From contig NZ_BSSQ01000014.1 of assembly GCF_030161375.1 (NCBI RefSeq), forward strand, positions 1 through 64,000: a stretch of DNA of 64,000 nucleotides, in the 5' to 3' direction. Every line of letters begins with the position of its first letter. The stretch's first letter is position 1. The stretch is from Paenibacillus glycanilyticus (GTDB taxonomy: Bacteria > Bacillota > Bacilli > Paenibacillales > Paenibacillaceae). The notes below the pieces were generated by a model. That model was not told the origin of the DNA, did not search any database, and saw only the letters and a list, made by a program, of their open reading frames with translations. This document shows positions 26,761 to 35,526 of the stretch, one piece after another. The position numbers and the translations under genes are program-made.

Positions 26761-27296
26761 CATACTCTCTCTTCGACTACGGCCAGCAGCTCTTCCATCT
26801 TGAACAAGGAATGAACTTCAAATTCGGCTTCTTCCAGATTCGCTCTGCCTGCCGGCTCGTTCTCAATGACGCAAAGCACTTCCTTCAGCTCCGCGTCATG
26901 ATTAAGCAAATCAGCAGCACTGAGGAGCACCTGTCCGCCCGTTGTGATGACATCCTCGATGATGCATACCTTTTTCCCTGTAATGTCCATGCCTTCCGCC
27001 AGTTTGCTGGTGCCATACTCCTTCGCTCTCTTGCGAACGAATACGACGGGAATCCCCGTCTTGAGAGATAGGGCAGTGGCGATCGGAATGCCGCCCATCT
27101 CCAGCCCTGCTAGAACTTCAGTTCCTTCCGGAACAAGGGGGGCAAGTTCTTCCGCGATTGCTGCTAGTAGTACGGGATTGGATTCAAACAGGTATTTATC
27201 GAAGTAATGATTCGATGTTTTCCCTGAACGAAGCCTGAATTCTCCCGTCAGTCTCGACGTTTGCATAATTTCTCTTGCAAGCTCTAATCTGTCCAT
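26760..27296 (-). CDS. pyrE: Orotate phosphoribosyltransferase
   Basis: A 178-residue type I phosphoribosyltransferase that makes orotidine-5'-phosphate in pyrimidine synthesis. The PRPP loop is VCIIEDVITTGGQ; the N-terminal segment FRLRSGKTSNHYFDKY and LAGLEMGGIPIATAL fit the compact (about 175-residue) PyrE type. Start at 27296 (MDRLELAREIM) behind AAGGGGA. It is isolated from other pyr genes in this window. Confidence 0.9.
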   Translation of the reverse strand: MDRLELAREIMQTSRLTGEFRLRSGKTSNHYFDKYLFESNPVLLAAIAEELAPLVPEGTEVLAGLEMGGIPIATALSLKTGIPVVFVRKRAKEYGTSKLAEGMDITGKKVCIIEDVITTGGQVLLSAADLLNHDAELKEVLCVIENEPAGRANLEEAEFEVHSLFKMEELLAVVEERV

Positions 27297-27355
27297 ATAG
27301 AGTCCCCTTTTCCCCTGAAAGTAGATTGCCATTAATGCCGGTCCATCTTCAAAAT

Positions 27356-27829
27356 TTATATGGAAGTCGATCTATAATCGTCCTTTAATAATTGCTTGGC
27401 AATATAGAAAATCTGGCCCATATGCTCCGAATAATGCGCTGCGCATTGATGCAGCATATCGAGATTACTGCGTTCCTTGCCGCGTACGGACTGGGTCTGT
27501 ACCAATTGCTCATCCGATAACGTGTTTATTGTCTCGATTACAAATTGAAGACGTTCCTGTGCCATTCTTATAAGCTCGTTTGTTGTAAGAAATATCGGTC
27601 TTAACTCCGCATCCCGATCCCGAACAATCGCTTGACCCAAAATGCCTTTATTTACACGCTCCAGGATATTGCCTGCGATATGCCTGATTAATGTCGATAT
27701 GGAGTGACTATTGGAATCAGGGCTCCAATTCACCTGTTCGTCATTCAGCTGTTCTAGCGCTTTTATGATCCTATTCTGGATATCCGCGAACTTCCAAGAT
27801 AACCATGAGCGATTAAATTCATGTTGCAT
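27356..27829 (-). CDS. DUF1572-type DinB-superfamily protein
   Basis: A 157-residue all-helical protein of the DinB/YfiT-like four-helix-bundle superfamily, DUF1572 subgroup. Candidate metal-binding histidines are in LIRHIAGNIL and in HYSEHMGQIFYIAKQL. The start at 27829 (MQHEFNRSWLSW) follows AAAGGCGAT and is one base from the stop of the gene before it; the frame upstream is not coding. Members are linked to bacillithiol- or mycothiol-dependent transferase chemistry in some cases, but a function here is not known. Confidence 0.85.
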   Translation of the reverse strand: MQHEFNRSWLSWKFADIQNRIIKALEQLNDEQVNWSPDSNSHSISTLIRHIAGNILERVNKGILGQAIVRDRDAELRPIFLTTNELIRMAQERLQFVIETINTLSDEQLVQTQSVRGKERSNLDMLHQCAAHYSEHMGQIFYIAKQLLKDDYRSTSI

Positions 27830-27830
27830 A

Positions 27831-28634
27831 TTAATCGCCTTTGAACATATTGAAGATCGCGCCCGCCGCACTGCCTTCATCCTTGCCGCCGGTACCAAAT
27901 CCGCGCGGCGCTGCAGCAAATACCCTGCTAGCCAGTCGGCTGAATGGCAGGGACTGAATATAGACGGTACCTGGCCCCTCAAGCGTAGCGAAGAACAATC
28001 CTTCGCCGCCAAAGAGGAAGGTTTTCACTCCTTTTACCATTTCAATGCTATAATTCACCGTTGGCGTAAAAGCTACCAAGCAGCCTGTATCCACGCGAAG
28101 TTTCTCGCCGGGGTTCAACTCTTTGCGGATAATCGTGCCGCCCGCATGCATGAAAGCAAGGCCGTCGCCTTCCAGTTTCTGCATAATAAAACCTTCGCCG
28201 CCAAAAAAGCCCGTTCCAATCTTCCGCTGGAACTCGATGCCAACCGATACGCCTTTTGCCGCGGCAAGAAACGCATCCTTCTGGCAAATCATTTTACCGC
28301 CGGCCGCGTATAGGTCAATCGGAATAATCTTGCCGGGATACGGGGCCGCAAAGCTGGCTTTCTTCTTGCCCGAGCCTTCGTTCGTGAAGGCGGTCATAAA
28401 CAAGCTTTCGCCGGTTAGAATCCGTTTGCCCGCACTCATCAGCTTGCCCATTATGCCGCCCGACGACTGTCCGCTGCCATCGCCAAATATGGCTTCCATA
28501 TGTATGTCGTCATCCATCATCATCAAACTTCCCGCTTCCGCGATTACCGTCTCATTCGGATCCAGCTCGATCTCAACGAACTGCATATCGTCGCCATGAA
28601 TCATAAAATCTATTTCATGATTGTTCCTCAACAT
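27831..28634 (-). CDS. AIM24/TIGR00266 family protein
   Basis: A 267-residue beta-rich protein of the TIGR00266 (AIM24-like) family. Characteristic segments are [40 protein letters not shown] and [20 protein letters not shown]. The protein is Gly-rich with repeated beta segments, cytosolic, and of unknown biochemical function. Start behind GGGAGGG. It is followed by the DUF1572 gene with the stop and start almost touching. Confidence 0.9.
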   Translation of the reverse strand: MLRNNHEIDFMIHGDDMQFVEIELDPNETVIAEAGSLMMMDDDIHMEAIFGDGSGQSSGGIMGKLMSAGKRILTGESLFMTAFTNEGSGKKKASFAAPYPGKIIPIDLYAAGGKMICQKDAFLAAAKGVSVGIEFQRKIGTGFFGGEGFIMQKLEGDGLAFMHAGGTIIRKELNPGEKLRVDTGCLVAFTPTVNYSIEMVKGVKTFLFGGEGLFFATLEGPGTVYIQSLPFSRLASRVFAAAPRGFGTGGKDEGSAAGAIFNMFKGD

Positions 28635-28695
28635 AATCCCTCCCGATCAAGTTCATGCTTTCTTATCATAACATTAACCTCCCATACATTTCCTA

Positions 28696-28732
28696 TAAAA
28701 AAAAGAAAGCATACAACAAATTGTATGCTTTC
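28696..28732 (-). terminator. Terminator after the GH127 gene
   Basis: A perfect 12-bp stem GAAAGCATACAA / TTGTATGCTTTC with a four-base loop, followed on the minus strand by eight T. It lies 8 nt after the GH127 stop codon. Confidence 0.93.
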
Positions 28733-28740
28733 CACTTTTC

Positions 28741-30720
28741 TTATTTGACCGCTCGGATCCACACGGTCATTTCTCCTTTTTGGCGGTTGCCCCATAAATA
28801 ATACGGAACTGCTTTCAGTTGTACCGGCTTGGATGCCTGCTGTTTCGCATACGGACGATATGGCGTTTCCTCCCGCCAAGAATCCTGTTCATCTAACCGG
28901 CCCTCTGCTTCAACCACAACCGCTCCGCCCAGCAATTGATCATCGAAATAACTGTTCAGCACGCCGGAAGCCGCAATCGAGATGGCGGCAAGCGGTGCCC
29001 CGTTATCTGCTTCTTCCAAGCAATAAACAAGCGGTCCGCGTTCAATTGCTACTTTCCCGGCATTTGCCCGAATCTCCGGATGCGACGCCGTTAATTGCGT
29101 TTCGAGCTGCGGCTCCCATTCCGCAATATCTCCTTGCTGCCAATTGCGTGTCGCTAAGCCGTAACCATTGTCCGCGGTATATTCCGTTATTTGCCCATTA
29201 ACCTTCAGAACCGCTTGCCCCTTGCTCCAAGACGGAATGCGGAGAGCAAACGTGAACGAACCGCCTGGAACTTCCGTAAATTCAAAGCTTGCATACCCCT
29301 TCCATGGCATTTGGGACTGTTGCTTCACGGTAACGGAACCTGCAGCAAGATCAAACCGGGCTTCGCTGCCAATAAACAGATGAGTGTAAATCGTGTTGGC
29401 TGCGCCCGAAGCCGTATAAATATAGTCATTCAAGGAACTAAGGAGACGAGCCACGTTTGGTGGACAGCAGGAACAGCCAAACCACTTCTGCCGTTCTGCC
29501 TTCACATGATGGCGGCCCGGATTTTTCTCGGAAGCTTTCGGCCATACTTCCAGCGGGTTCACGTAGAAATAATGTTTCCCGTCCTGAGACATGCTGCCTA
29601 CCACGTTATTATACAAAGCCCGCTCCAGTACATCGGCATAATCGCTTTTGGCTTCCAGCATCAACATCCGCTGCGCAAAAAAGATCAGGCCGATCGAAGC
29701 GCAAGTCTCGGCATACACCGTATCGTTAGGCAGGTCATAGTCAAAAGAAAACGCTTCGCCATGATGCGTGGAGCCAATACCGCCGGTAATGTACATTTGT
29801 TTGCGAGTCATGTTGTTCCATAACCGCTCGCATGCTGCCCGAAGCTCTTGATCGCCCGTAAGTCTTGCTAAATCCGCCATAGCCGTATACATATAGACGG
29901 CTCGGACAGAATGGCCAACAGCCGCCTCCTGCTCGCGAACCGGCTTATGCGCTTGGTTGTAAGCCAATTGAGCTACGGTTGGCACAGGACGCTTGCCTCC
30001 CGCCCACAAACTGTATCCATCGCGCTGATGTCCTTCCTCGACAAGGAAGTTCGGTTCCTCGCCACGCTCATCTATAAAGAACTGTGCCAGATTCAAATAA
30101 CGCTGTTCGCCCGTTGCCTGATGCAATTTCACAAGCGCCAATTCAATCTCCTGATGGCCGTCGTAACCTCTCAGCTTGCCTTCTTCCGGGCCAAATACCG
30201 AATCTATATGGTCGGCGAATTTGCTCATCACATCAAGCAGCTTGCGCTTGCCCGTCGCGTTATAATACGCCACTGCCGCTTCCATCATATGCCCGGCGCA
30301 ATACAGCTCGTGGGCTTCATACAGGTTCGTCCACTGTTTGCCGGGATCTTTTATCGTGAAATACGTATTCAAATAACCGTTCTCATGTTGTGCGAGCGCA
30401 ATGAGATCGATGACGCCGTCCGCCGTATGCTCCAATTCCGAATCAGGATGATTCGCCAAGGAATAACCAACCGCTTCCAGCCATTTGGCCACATCGCTGT
30501 CCTGAAACACCATGCCGCCATACGGATGTTCCTCTAACCCCGCCGCGACGCGGAAGTTCCGGATCGCGTAACTTGGCTCAGCATCTGCGATCCGGTCATT
30601 CAACGCTTCCCATTGATAGGGAATAACCGTCTCGCGTACCAGCTCCGTAAAGCGGTTCCAAAATGCATCCTCAATATGTACGCTACTTCTTCCCAGCTGC
30701 TTGTTCAATTGCTTAGCCAT
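28741..30720 (-). CDS. GH127 glycoside hydrolase (beta-L-arabinofuranosidase type)
   Basis: A 659-residue cytosolic enzyme with the GH127 (alpha/alpha)6 barrel and C-terminal beta domains. The catalytic cysteine cluster CSCCPPNVARL lies near residue 423 and the acid/base region YAETCASIGLIFF near 342, matching the Glu and zinc-Cys residues of HypBA1. No signal peptide, so it acts on imported saccharides. Start follows AGGAGG. A divergent AraC-family gene suggests induction by a plant-wall pentose; arabinofuranoside as substrate is a family-level inference. Confidence 0.92.
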   Translation of the reverse strand: MAKQLNKQLGRSSVHIEDAFWNRFTELVRETVIPYQWEALNDRIADAEPSYAIRNFRVAAGLEEHPYGGMVFQDSDVAKWLEAVGYSLANHPDSELEHTADGVIDLIALAQHENGYLNTYFTIKDPGKQWTNLYEAHELYCAGHMMEAAVAYYNATGKRKLLDVMSKFADHIDSVFGPEEGKLRGYDGHQEIELALVKLHQATGEQRYLNLAQFFIDERGEEPNFLVEEGHQRDGYSLWAGGKRPVPTVAQLAYNQAHKPVREQEAAVGHSVRAVYMYTAMADLARLTGDQELRAACERLWNNMTRKQMYITGGIGSTHHGEAFSFDYDLPNDTVYAETCASIGLIFFAQRMLMLEAKSDYADVLERALYNNVVGSMSQDGKHYFYVNPLEVWPKASEKNPGRHHVKAERQKWFGCSCCPPNVARLLSSLNDYIYTASGAANTIYTHLFIGSEARFDLAAGSVTVKQQSQMPWKGYASFEFTEVPGGSFTFALRIPSWSKGQAVLKVNGQITEYTADNGYGLATRNWQQGDIAEWEPQLETQLTASHPEIRANAGKVAIERGPLVYCLEEADNGAPLAAISIAASGVLNSYFDDQLLGGAVVVEAEGRLDEQDSWREETPYRPYAKQQASKPVQLKAVPYYLWGNRQKGEMTVWIRAVK

Positions 30721-30850
30721 GACTGTTCCTCCTGATCGAAAATAAAAGATTTGATTATTGCTAATTTCTAGTTTATTCTCGAAAAGACAAGGAAACTACC
30801 ACTAAAACGACCTTCTTTTTTATAAAAAATCACACTGGCGGGAGGTACTC

Positions 30851-31717
30851 ATGGGTAACGAAACTACGATATCGTTTCAGCTTCCTCCCATGCCTTATTA
30901 CATCGCTACCGGCTTAACCGAGTATACGCCCGGCGAGCAGCATCCGAACCGGCGCAATCTCGGACTTTTTGACCTGCTCTGGGTTACCAAAGGCACTTTA
31001 TATATGGGAGAAGACGAGAAAGAATGGACGGTAACCGCCGGTGAAACGTTACTGCTGCTGCCGGACCGGTATCATTATTCAACGAAGCCATGCGACAGCG
31101 AGACGGCCTTTTATTGGATTCATTTCGATTTCAAAGGGGAATGGACGGAGCAGGAAGCAGGCGCTTCCTCGCTCCCCCTTACCTTGCGCCATGCTTGGGA
31201 TAATCCGTATCTGATCCAGCTCCCCCAATACGCAGCCCCGCCGGAGTTTACGCTCGCCGAACGTCATCTGAGCCAACTACTCCTCTATTCCAACGAACAG
31301 CAAAGAGGCGTTTATTGGCAAGAGCATCAATTATTTATTGAACTTCTTGGTCTATTGGAGGATCGGCGGGACCGTTCGAATAACGACACGCCTGCCTTGA
31401 GGCTTGCGAGCAGGACCGAAGCATACATCCGCCAGCATTACCAGACGGAACTTACGAATTCGGCATTGGCGGAAGCCTTGCATTTTCATCCCAACTATAT
31501 CGTCAGGTGCATGAAAGAGATCTATCACTGCTCGCCTATGGAGTATTTGCATCAATACCGCATGGAGCAAGCCAAACTGCTGCTCGTGAAAACCGAATGG
31601 TCGATCTCCGTAATTGCCGATAAGACAGGCTTCCGTCATGCGCCATATTTCTCCAATTGCTTTAAAGCCTATACGGGTACCTCTCCGCTGAAGTATCGGA
31701 AACAATTTGCGCCATAA
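30851..31717 (+). CDS. AraC-family transcriptional regulator
   Basis: A 288-residue protein with an N-terminal cupin (FDLLWVTKGTLYMGEDE, LLLLPDRYHYST, FYWIHFDFKG) and a C-terminal pair of helix-turn-helix motifs (TNSALAEALHFHPNYIVRCM and ISVIADKTGFRHAPYFSNCF). Start after GGGAGG. It is divergent from the GH127 gene across 130 bp and is the likely regulator of it. Confidence 0.92.
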   Translation: MGNETTISFQLPPMPYYIATGLTEYTPGEQHPNRRNLGLFDLLWVTKGTLYMGEDEKEWTVTAGETLLLLPDRYHYSTKPCDSETAFYWIHFDFKGEWTEQEAGASSLPLTLRHAWDNPYLIQLPQYAAPPEFTLAERHLSQLLLYSNEQQRGVYWQEHQLFIELLGLLEDRRDRSNNDTPALRLASRTEAYIRQHYQTELTNSALAEALHFHPNYIVRCMKEIYHCSPMEYLHQYRMEQAKLLLVKTEWSISVIADKTGFRHAPYFSNCFKAYTGTSPLKYRKQFAP

Positions 31718-31754
31718 TAATAAACAGATATGAGAACCGAACAGGAGAATGCGT

Positions 31755-32480
31755 ATGAATCATTCCATTGCTCAACAACATGACGGATTCCCCGGCCGCT
31801 GGATTGGCGGAATCGCTTTGCTCCTAGCACCGCTATTACTGCTTGCCGGCGTGCTGCTAAGAAGTCCATTCCACTTTTTCTTTCCCGATCAGCTCAGAGC
31901 CTATCAGGAACATCCGTCCCTCATGTTCTGGTCTTACAGTACGTTTAATGCCGGAATTTTGCTGCTATGGCCCGCTGTCTTGACGGTCGTGAGAATGATT
32001 CACCAGACAACGCCGGTCCTAGCCAAATGGGCAGGCTACTTTGTCATCTTTGGCTTGTTCGCGAGAACCTTTCACGCAGGCGTAGACCACTTGGCCTACC
32101 AAATGGTCCGCATACAAGGTCTGGATACCGCAACCCAGACCGTGGCCGATTCTTACGGTGCTTTCCATATATTCAGTATCCTTAGCCTCGCTATTCTGCT
32201 GGGGTGGATCGTACTTGCCATCGCCGCTTACCGCTCTAAGACGCTTGGGCTAATCCGCTCCATTGCTTTAGCGCTTATGTCCGCTCTTCCTCTAGGCGTG
32301 TTAAAAGGAACAACCACCTTCTCGATCATTGCGGTTGCCGGTCTTTGCATCGCGCTAATGCCTCTAGGGATACAAGTCCTTCGCGATGGTCCAAATCCGC
32401 CAGCACGCAACGTCCTGCTATCCATCGTGCTGGGAACCGTATTGATCGGCGTGTTTTACTTTATTGGCCAAGCGGGATAA
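31755..32480 (+). CDS. Seven-segment integral membrane protein, unknown function
   Basis: A 241-residue hydrophobic protein with about seven predicted membrane segments (roughly residues 15-36, 54-76, 87-109, 133-155, 162-180, 186-206, 216-238). Charged residues are few; FARTFHAGVDHLA in the third segment carries His, Arg and Asp that could have a function. I do not recognise a family. Start at 31755 (MNHSIAQQ) with AGGAG 7 nt upstream; the ATG at 31749 is too close to it. It follows the AraC gene by 37 bp and may be co-transcribed. Confidence 0.75.
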   Translation: MNHSIAQQHDGFPGRWIGGIALLLAPLLLLAGVLLRSPFHFFFPDQLRAYQEHPSLMFWSYSTFNAGILLLWPAVLTVVRMIHQTTPVLAKWAGYFVIFGLFARTFHAGVDHLAYQMVRIQGLDTATQTVADSYGAFHIFSILSLAILLGWIVLAIAAYRSKTLGLIRSIALALMSALPLGVLKGTTTFSIIAVAGLCIALMPLGIQVLRDGPNPPARNVLLSIVLGTVLIGVFYFIGQAG

Positions 32481-32486
32481 GCGAGC

Positions 32487-32530
32487 AAAAAAGCCTTGTA
32501 GTCCCTCCAGGGAATACAAGGCTTTCTTCT
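32487..32530. terminator. Bidirectional terminator between convergent genes
   Basis: AAAGCCTTGTA at 32490-32500 and TACAAGGCTTT at 32515-32525 form an 11-bp stem, extended by CCCT/AGGG inside. It is followed by T-rich sequence on both strands (six T on the minus strand) and separates the membrane protein gene from convergent dnaD. Confidence 0.9.
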
Positions 32531-32548
32531 TAGTATAATAGATAAGTG

Positions 32549-33229
32549 CTATCCGCGTGGCCCCCGGAATTTCTGGGAATGCGCGCGGGCTTCATCCACG
32601 TTGGTTACCCGGTTACGGCTCCATTCGATTAGAATCCGATCGATATAGCGCAAGCTAAGCTTGCCGGCGAACACGGCTTCCTTCAGAGCAAAGCGGATGA
32701 GTTCATCCGCATAACGGTCCTCATCCAGCCACCCCGTGATCGTCTCGCACTCCATCGGCGACAGCAGCCGGCCAAACTCCTGCTCGAATACGCTAAAGAT
32801 GTTGCTTGCGTCTGTTGTCCGTTGCACCGTGCGGCGCTCCGCCCGGCGTGTCTCCCGTTTCTCCTCGGCTGCCCACTCGGCGGCCTTCAACATCCAGCCG
32901 GCCCAATTATATTGCTCCGATTGGATGCCGGACATCGAATCGATTCGCTCGTCGATGGTCAGGAATCCTTCCTTCATCAAACGGCCAATCATCTGCTCAA
33001 TTACTCTTGGCGTGGAGCCGATACGTTCTGCTAGCTGCTCCATTGTCGGGAATTCTACGCCTTCAGACTCCCGGAACAACATGAGCTGCAGAAGCAATAT
33101 CGCATCTGAATCCGTTAGATTCAAATGGCGGTAAGAACGAAGAAGCAAGGCCGAAACATGGACGCCTCCTTCATTCATGACAGCCGCCATCCCCCGCGAA
33201 TAGGCCTTCCACATGTCTTCATTACTCAT
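32549..33229 (-). CDS. dnaD: Primosomal replication protein DnaD
   Basis: A 226-residue protein with the N-terminal winged-helix domain (HVSALLLRSYRHLNLTD, ERIGSTPRVIEQMIGRLMKE) and the C-terminal DnaB_2/DnaD domain (FSVFEQEFGRLLSPMECETI, LRYIDRILIEWSRNRVTN). It helps load the helicase during replication restart and initiation. In Bacillus it lies between asnS and nth; neither adjoins it here. Start codon ATG at 33229. Confidence 0.95.
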   Translation of the reverse strand: MSNEDMWKAYSRGMAAVMNEGGVHVSALLLRSYRHLNLTDSDAILLLQLMLFRESEGVEFPTMEQLAERIGSTPRVIEQMIGRLMKEGFLTIDERIDSMSGIQSEQYNWAGWMLKAAEWAAEEKRETRRAERRTVQRTTDASNIFSVFEQEFGRLLSPMECETITGWLDEDRYADELIRFALKEAVFAGKLSLRYIDRILIEWSRNRVTNVDEARAHSQKFRGPRG

Positions 33230-33269
33230 GCAACCGATCCCTCCGCTACGCTTAACTACTGCTATTCGA

Positions 33270-34478
33270 TTAGTTCGAATCGCCCTTTACAATCGTGTAC
33301 GTATCGCGGGCAATAAGGAGCTCCTCGTTGGTTGGCACAACCAGCACCTTCACGCGGGAAGCCGCCGTCGAGATCTCGCGAACTTCCTTGCTGCGGATAT
33401 TGTTAAGTTCCTGATCCAATTCAACCCCAAGGAACGAAATGCCTTCGCAAACGGCTTTGCGCAGAACGTTCGAGTTCTCGCCTACCCCAGCCGTAAACAA
33501 AATCACGTCAACGCCGTTCATGGCTGCGGCATAAGCTCCAATATATTTGCGTACGCGGTACGTGTACATATCGAATGCCAGCTTCGCATTCGCATCGCCT
33601 TCGCCAATCGCTTCCACGATCTCGCGCATATCGCTGCTAATGCCGGAAATCGCCAGCATCCCGCTATGCTTGTTAAGCATAGAATTCACTTCATTAAGCG
33701 TCAAGTCTTCTTTGTTCATCACGTAAGGAACGATAGCCGGATCAAGATCGCCGCTGCGCGTTCCCATCATCAGACCTTCAAGCGGCGTCATGCCCATGCT
33801 TGTATCAAACGATTTGCCATCCAAAATAGCCGTACAGCTGGCGCCATTGCCGATATGGCAGGAAATCATCTTCAGCGACTCCAGCGGCTTGCCAAGATAG
33901 CTTGCCGCCTGCTGGCTCACATATTGATGCGATGTACCATGGAAGCCGTAACGGCGCACTTTGTGGCGGCGATACAACACCTTAGGGATGGGATACAGAT
34001 ACGAGGTATCCGGCATAGTCTGATGGAAGGCGGTGTCAAAGACAACGACCTGAGGAACATTTGGCATGTTCGCTTCCACCGCGGTAATCCCCATCATATG
34101 GGCGGGGTTATGCAACGGAGCAAGATCAAACAACTTGCGGATTTCCTGCTTCACTTCGGAAGTTACAAGCGCAGAGCTCTTGAACACTTCGCCGCCGTGT
34201 ACGATACGGTGTCCTACCGCATCAATCTCATCCATCGATGCCACAGCGCCATGTTCCTTATGCGTCAGCATGTCGATGACCTTTTTTACGGCTGTAACAT
34301 GATCCAGAATTTCGCTTACTTGCGTCACGTCCGGTTTGCCCGGAGGTTCATGCGTCAAGATCGAAGAATCCATGCCGATTCTTTCTACGCGGCCGCTTGC
34401 AAGCACGGTTTCGTTCTCCATATTATAAAGCTGATATTTCAGCGAAGAGCTTCCTGCATTAATTACGAGTACTTTCAT
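33270..34478 (-). CDS. ackA: Acetate kinase
   Basis: A 402-residue ASKHA-fold enzyme converting acetyl phosphate and ADP to acetate and ATP. Signatures are VLVINAGSSSLKYQL at the N-terminus, HRIVHGGE, FDTAFHQTMP and the GDLDPAIVPYV region. The ATG follows the hbd stop directly (TAAATG) so translation is likely coupled. Pairing with a 3-hydroxyacyl-CoA dehydrogenase gene rather than pta is unusual and suggests a fermentative or overflow module. Confidence 0.97.
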   Translation of the reverse strand: MKVLVINAGSSSLKYQLYNMENETVLASGRVERIGMDSSILTHEPPGKPDVTQVSEILDHVTAVKKVIDMLTHKEHGAVASMDEIDAVGHRIVHGGEVFKSSALVTSEVKQEIRKLFDLAPLHNPAHMMGITAVEANMPNVPQVVVFDTAFHQTMPDTSYLYPIPKVLYRRHKVRRYGFHGTSHQYVSQQAASYLGKPLESLKMISCHIGNGASCTAILDGKSFDTSMGMTPLEGLMMGTRSGDLDPAIVPYVMNKEDLTLNEVNSMLNKHSGMLAISGISSDMREIVEAIGEGDANAKLAFDMYTYRVRKYIGAYAAAMNGVDVILFTAGVGENSNVLRKAVCEGISFLGVELDQELNNIRSKEVREISTAASRVKVLVVPTNEELLIARDTYTIVKGDSN

Positions 34479-35351
34479 TTAGATACGGTCCCCATCCTTG
34501 TCATATTTGAAAAATCCGATGCCCGACTTCACGCCGAGATGTCCTGCGCGTACCATTTTCTTCAGTACGATCGAAGGACGGTATTTCAATTCACCGTATT
34601 CCCGGAACATCCGGTCAAGGGCAGCAAGGACAGAGTCAAGGCCAAACCGGTCAGCCATCTCGAAAGGACCGTTCTGGAACGAATAGCCGATACGCATCGC
34701 GCTGTCGATATCTTCTGCCGACGCAACGCCTTCTTCAAGCACATGAAGCGCTTCGTTAATAAACAGGCAGATCAGACGAGTAGTCACAAAACCTGGCGAT
34801 TCAAATACCATGATGCCTTTTTTCTGAATAACCTCATCCACGAATTCTTTTGTTGCGTTAAAGGTAGCATCGGAAGTTTGCAGACCGCGTACAATCTCGA
34901 CCAGGTCTATCTTGGATACCGGATAAATGAAGTGGAGGCCAATAACGCGCTGCGGATGGCTTGTTGCGCTTGCCAGTTCCGTTAAGCTAAGCGTAGAGGT
35001 ATTGCTCGCAATAATGACGTCGTCTCCGCAAATTTCGTCCAGCTGTTTGATAACCAGCTTCTTGCGTTCGAGGTCTTCGGTAATGGATTCGATCACCAGC
35101 TCGCAGGTAGCCAGCTCATCATAGTTCTTGCATGTATGGATACGGTTCAAAATCAGTTTTTTCTCAGCTTGCGTCAATGCCCATTTCTCAATCTGTTTGT
35201 CCAGGTTGATCTCGATCATCTGCATGCCGTATGTTAAGCGTTCCTCCGAGCTTTCGATTAAATACACATCCAGCCCTTTGGATGCTAGCATTTCTGCAAT
35301 TCCTTGTCCCATAGTTCCGGCGCCAATGACGCCAACTTTTTTAATGGTCAT
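34479..35351 (-). CDS. hbd: 3-Hydroxyacyl-CoA (3-hydroxybutyryl-CoA) dehydrogenase
   Basis: A 290-residue NAD-dependent dehydrogenase. The Rossmann motif is VGVIGAGTMGQGIAEML; the catalytic His/Glu region is IGLHFIYPVSKIDLVEIVRG; the C-terminal domain starts ESPGFVTTRLI. The size and one C-terminal domain repeat fit Hbd/PaaH-type enzymes of butyrate or beta-oxidation metabolism. Single gene of that pathway here; stop is directly followed by ackA. The exact acyl chain is not decided by sequence. Confidence 0.92.
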   Translation of the reverse strand: MTIKKVGVIGAGTMGQGIAEMLASKGLDVYLIESSEERLTYGMQMIEINLDKQIEKWALTQAEKKLILNRIHTCKNYDELATCELVIESITEDLERKKLVIKQLDEICGDDVIIASNTSTLSLTELASATSHPQRVIGLHFIYPVSKIDLVEIVRGLQTSDATFNATKEFVDEVIQKKGIMVFESPGFVTTRLICLFINEALHVLEEGVASAEDIDSAMRIGYSFQNGPFEMADRFGLDSVLAALDRMFREYGELKYRPSIVLKKMVRAGHLGVKSGIGFFKYDKDGDRI

Positions 35352-35400
35352 AATTCTGTAAGTTCTCTCCTCGTATTTTATATCTTTTTTTAGTTGTTAT

Positions 35401-35434
35401 TGAGAATTATTCTCTCTATCCAATACCCATTATA
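35401..35434 (-). promoter_or_regulatory. hbd-ackA promoter with Fur/PerR-like palindrome
   Basis: A perfect -10 TATAAT lies at 35429-35434 on the minus strand (the -35 is poor). Just downstream of the expected start point, 35402-35414 is a perfect 6-1-6 palindrome GAGAAT-T-ATTCTC. It resembles the 7-1-7 Fur-family operator pattern (TGATAAT-N-ATTATCA) with a few mismatches and is well placed for repression. Which regulator binds is not known. Confidence 0.5.
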
Positions 35435-35472
35435 CCTTGTTTTTAACAAAGAATGTAGGCAGGAAGTGAACG

Positions 35473-35510
35473 AAAAATGAACGGCAGTTGAGATGAACCG
35501 CCGTTCATTT
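35473..35510 (-). terminator. Terminator after the FtsH-like gene
   Basis: On the minus strand AAATGAACGGCGGTT pairs with AACTGCCGTTCATTT (15 bp, one G-U) around a 6-nt loop, followed by TT. It lies 17 nt from the stop codon of the FtsH-like gene. Confidence 0.85.
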
Positions 35511-35526
35511 GCGCTATGAAAAAATG

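Noticed and set aside
33213..34985. 590-codon open frame on the plus strand
   Set aside because: Antisense to ackA and hbd, both strongly recognised; the frame has no domain and a high His/Arg content typical of shadows.
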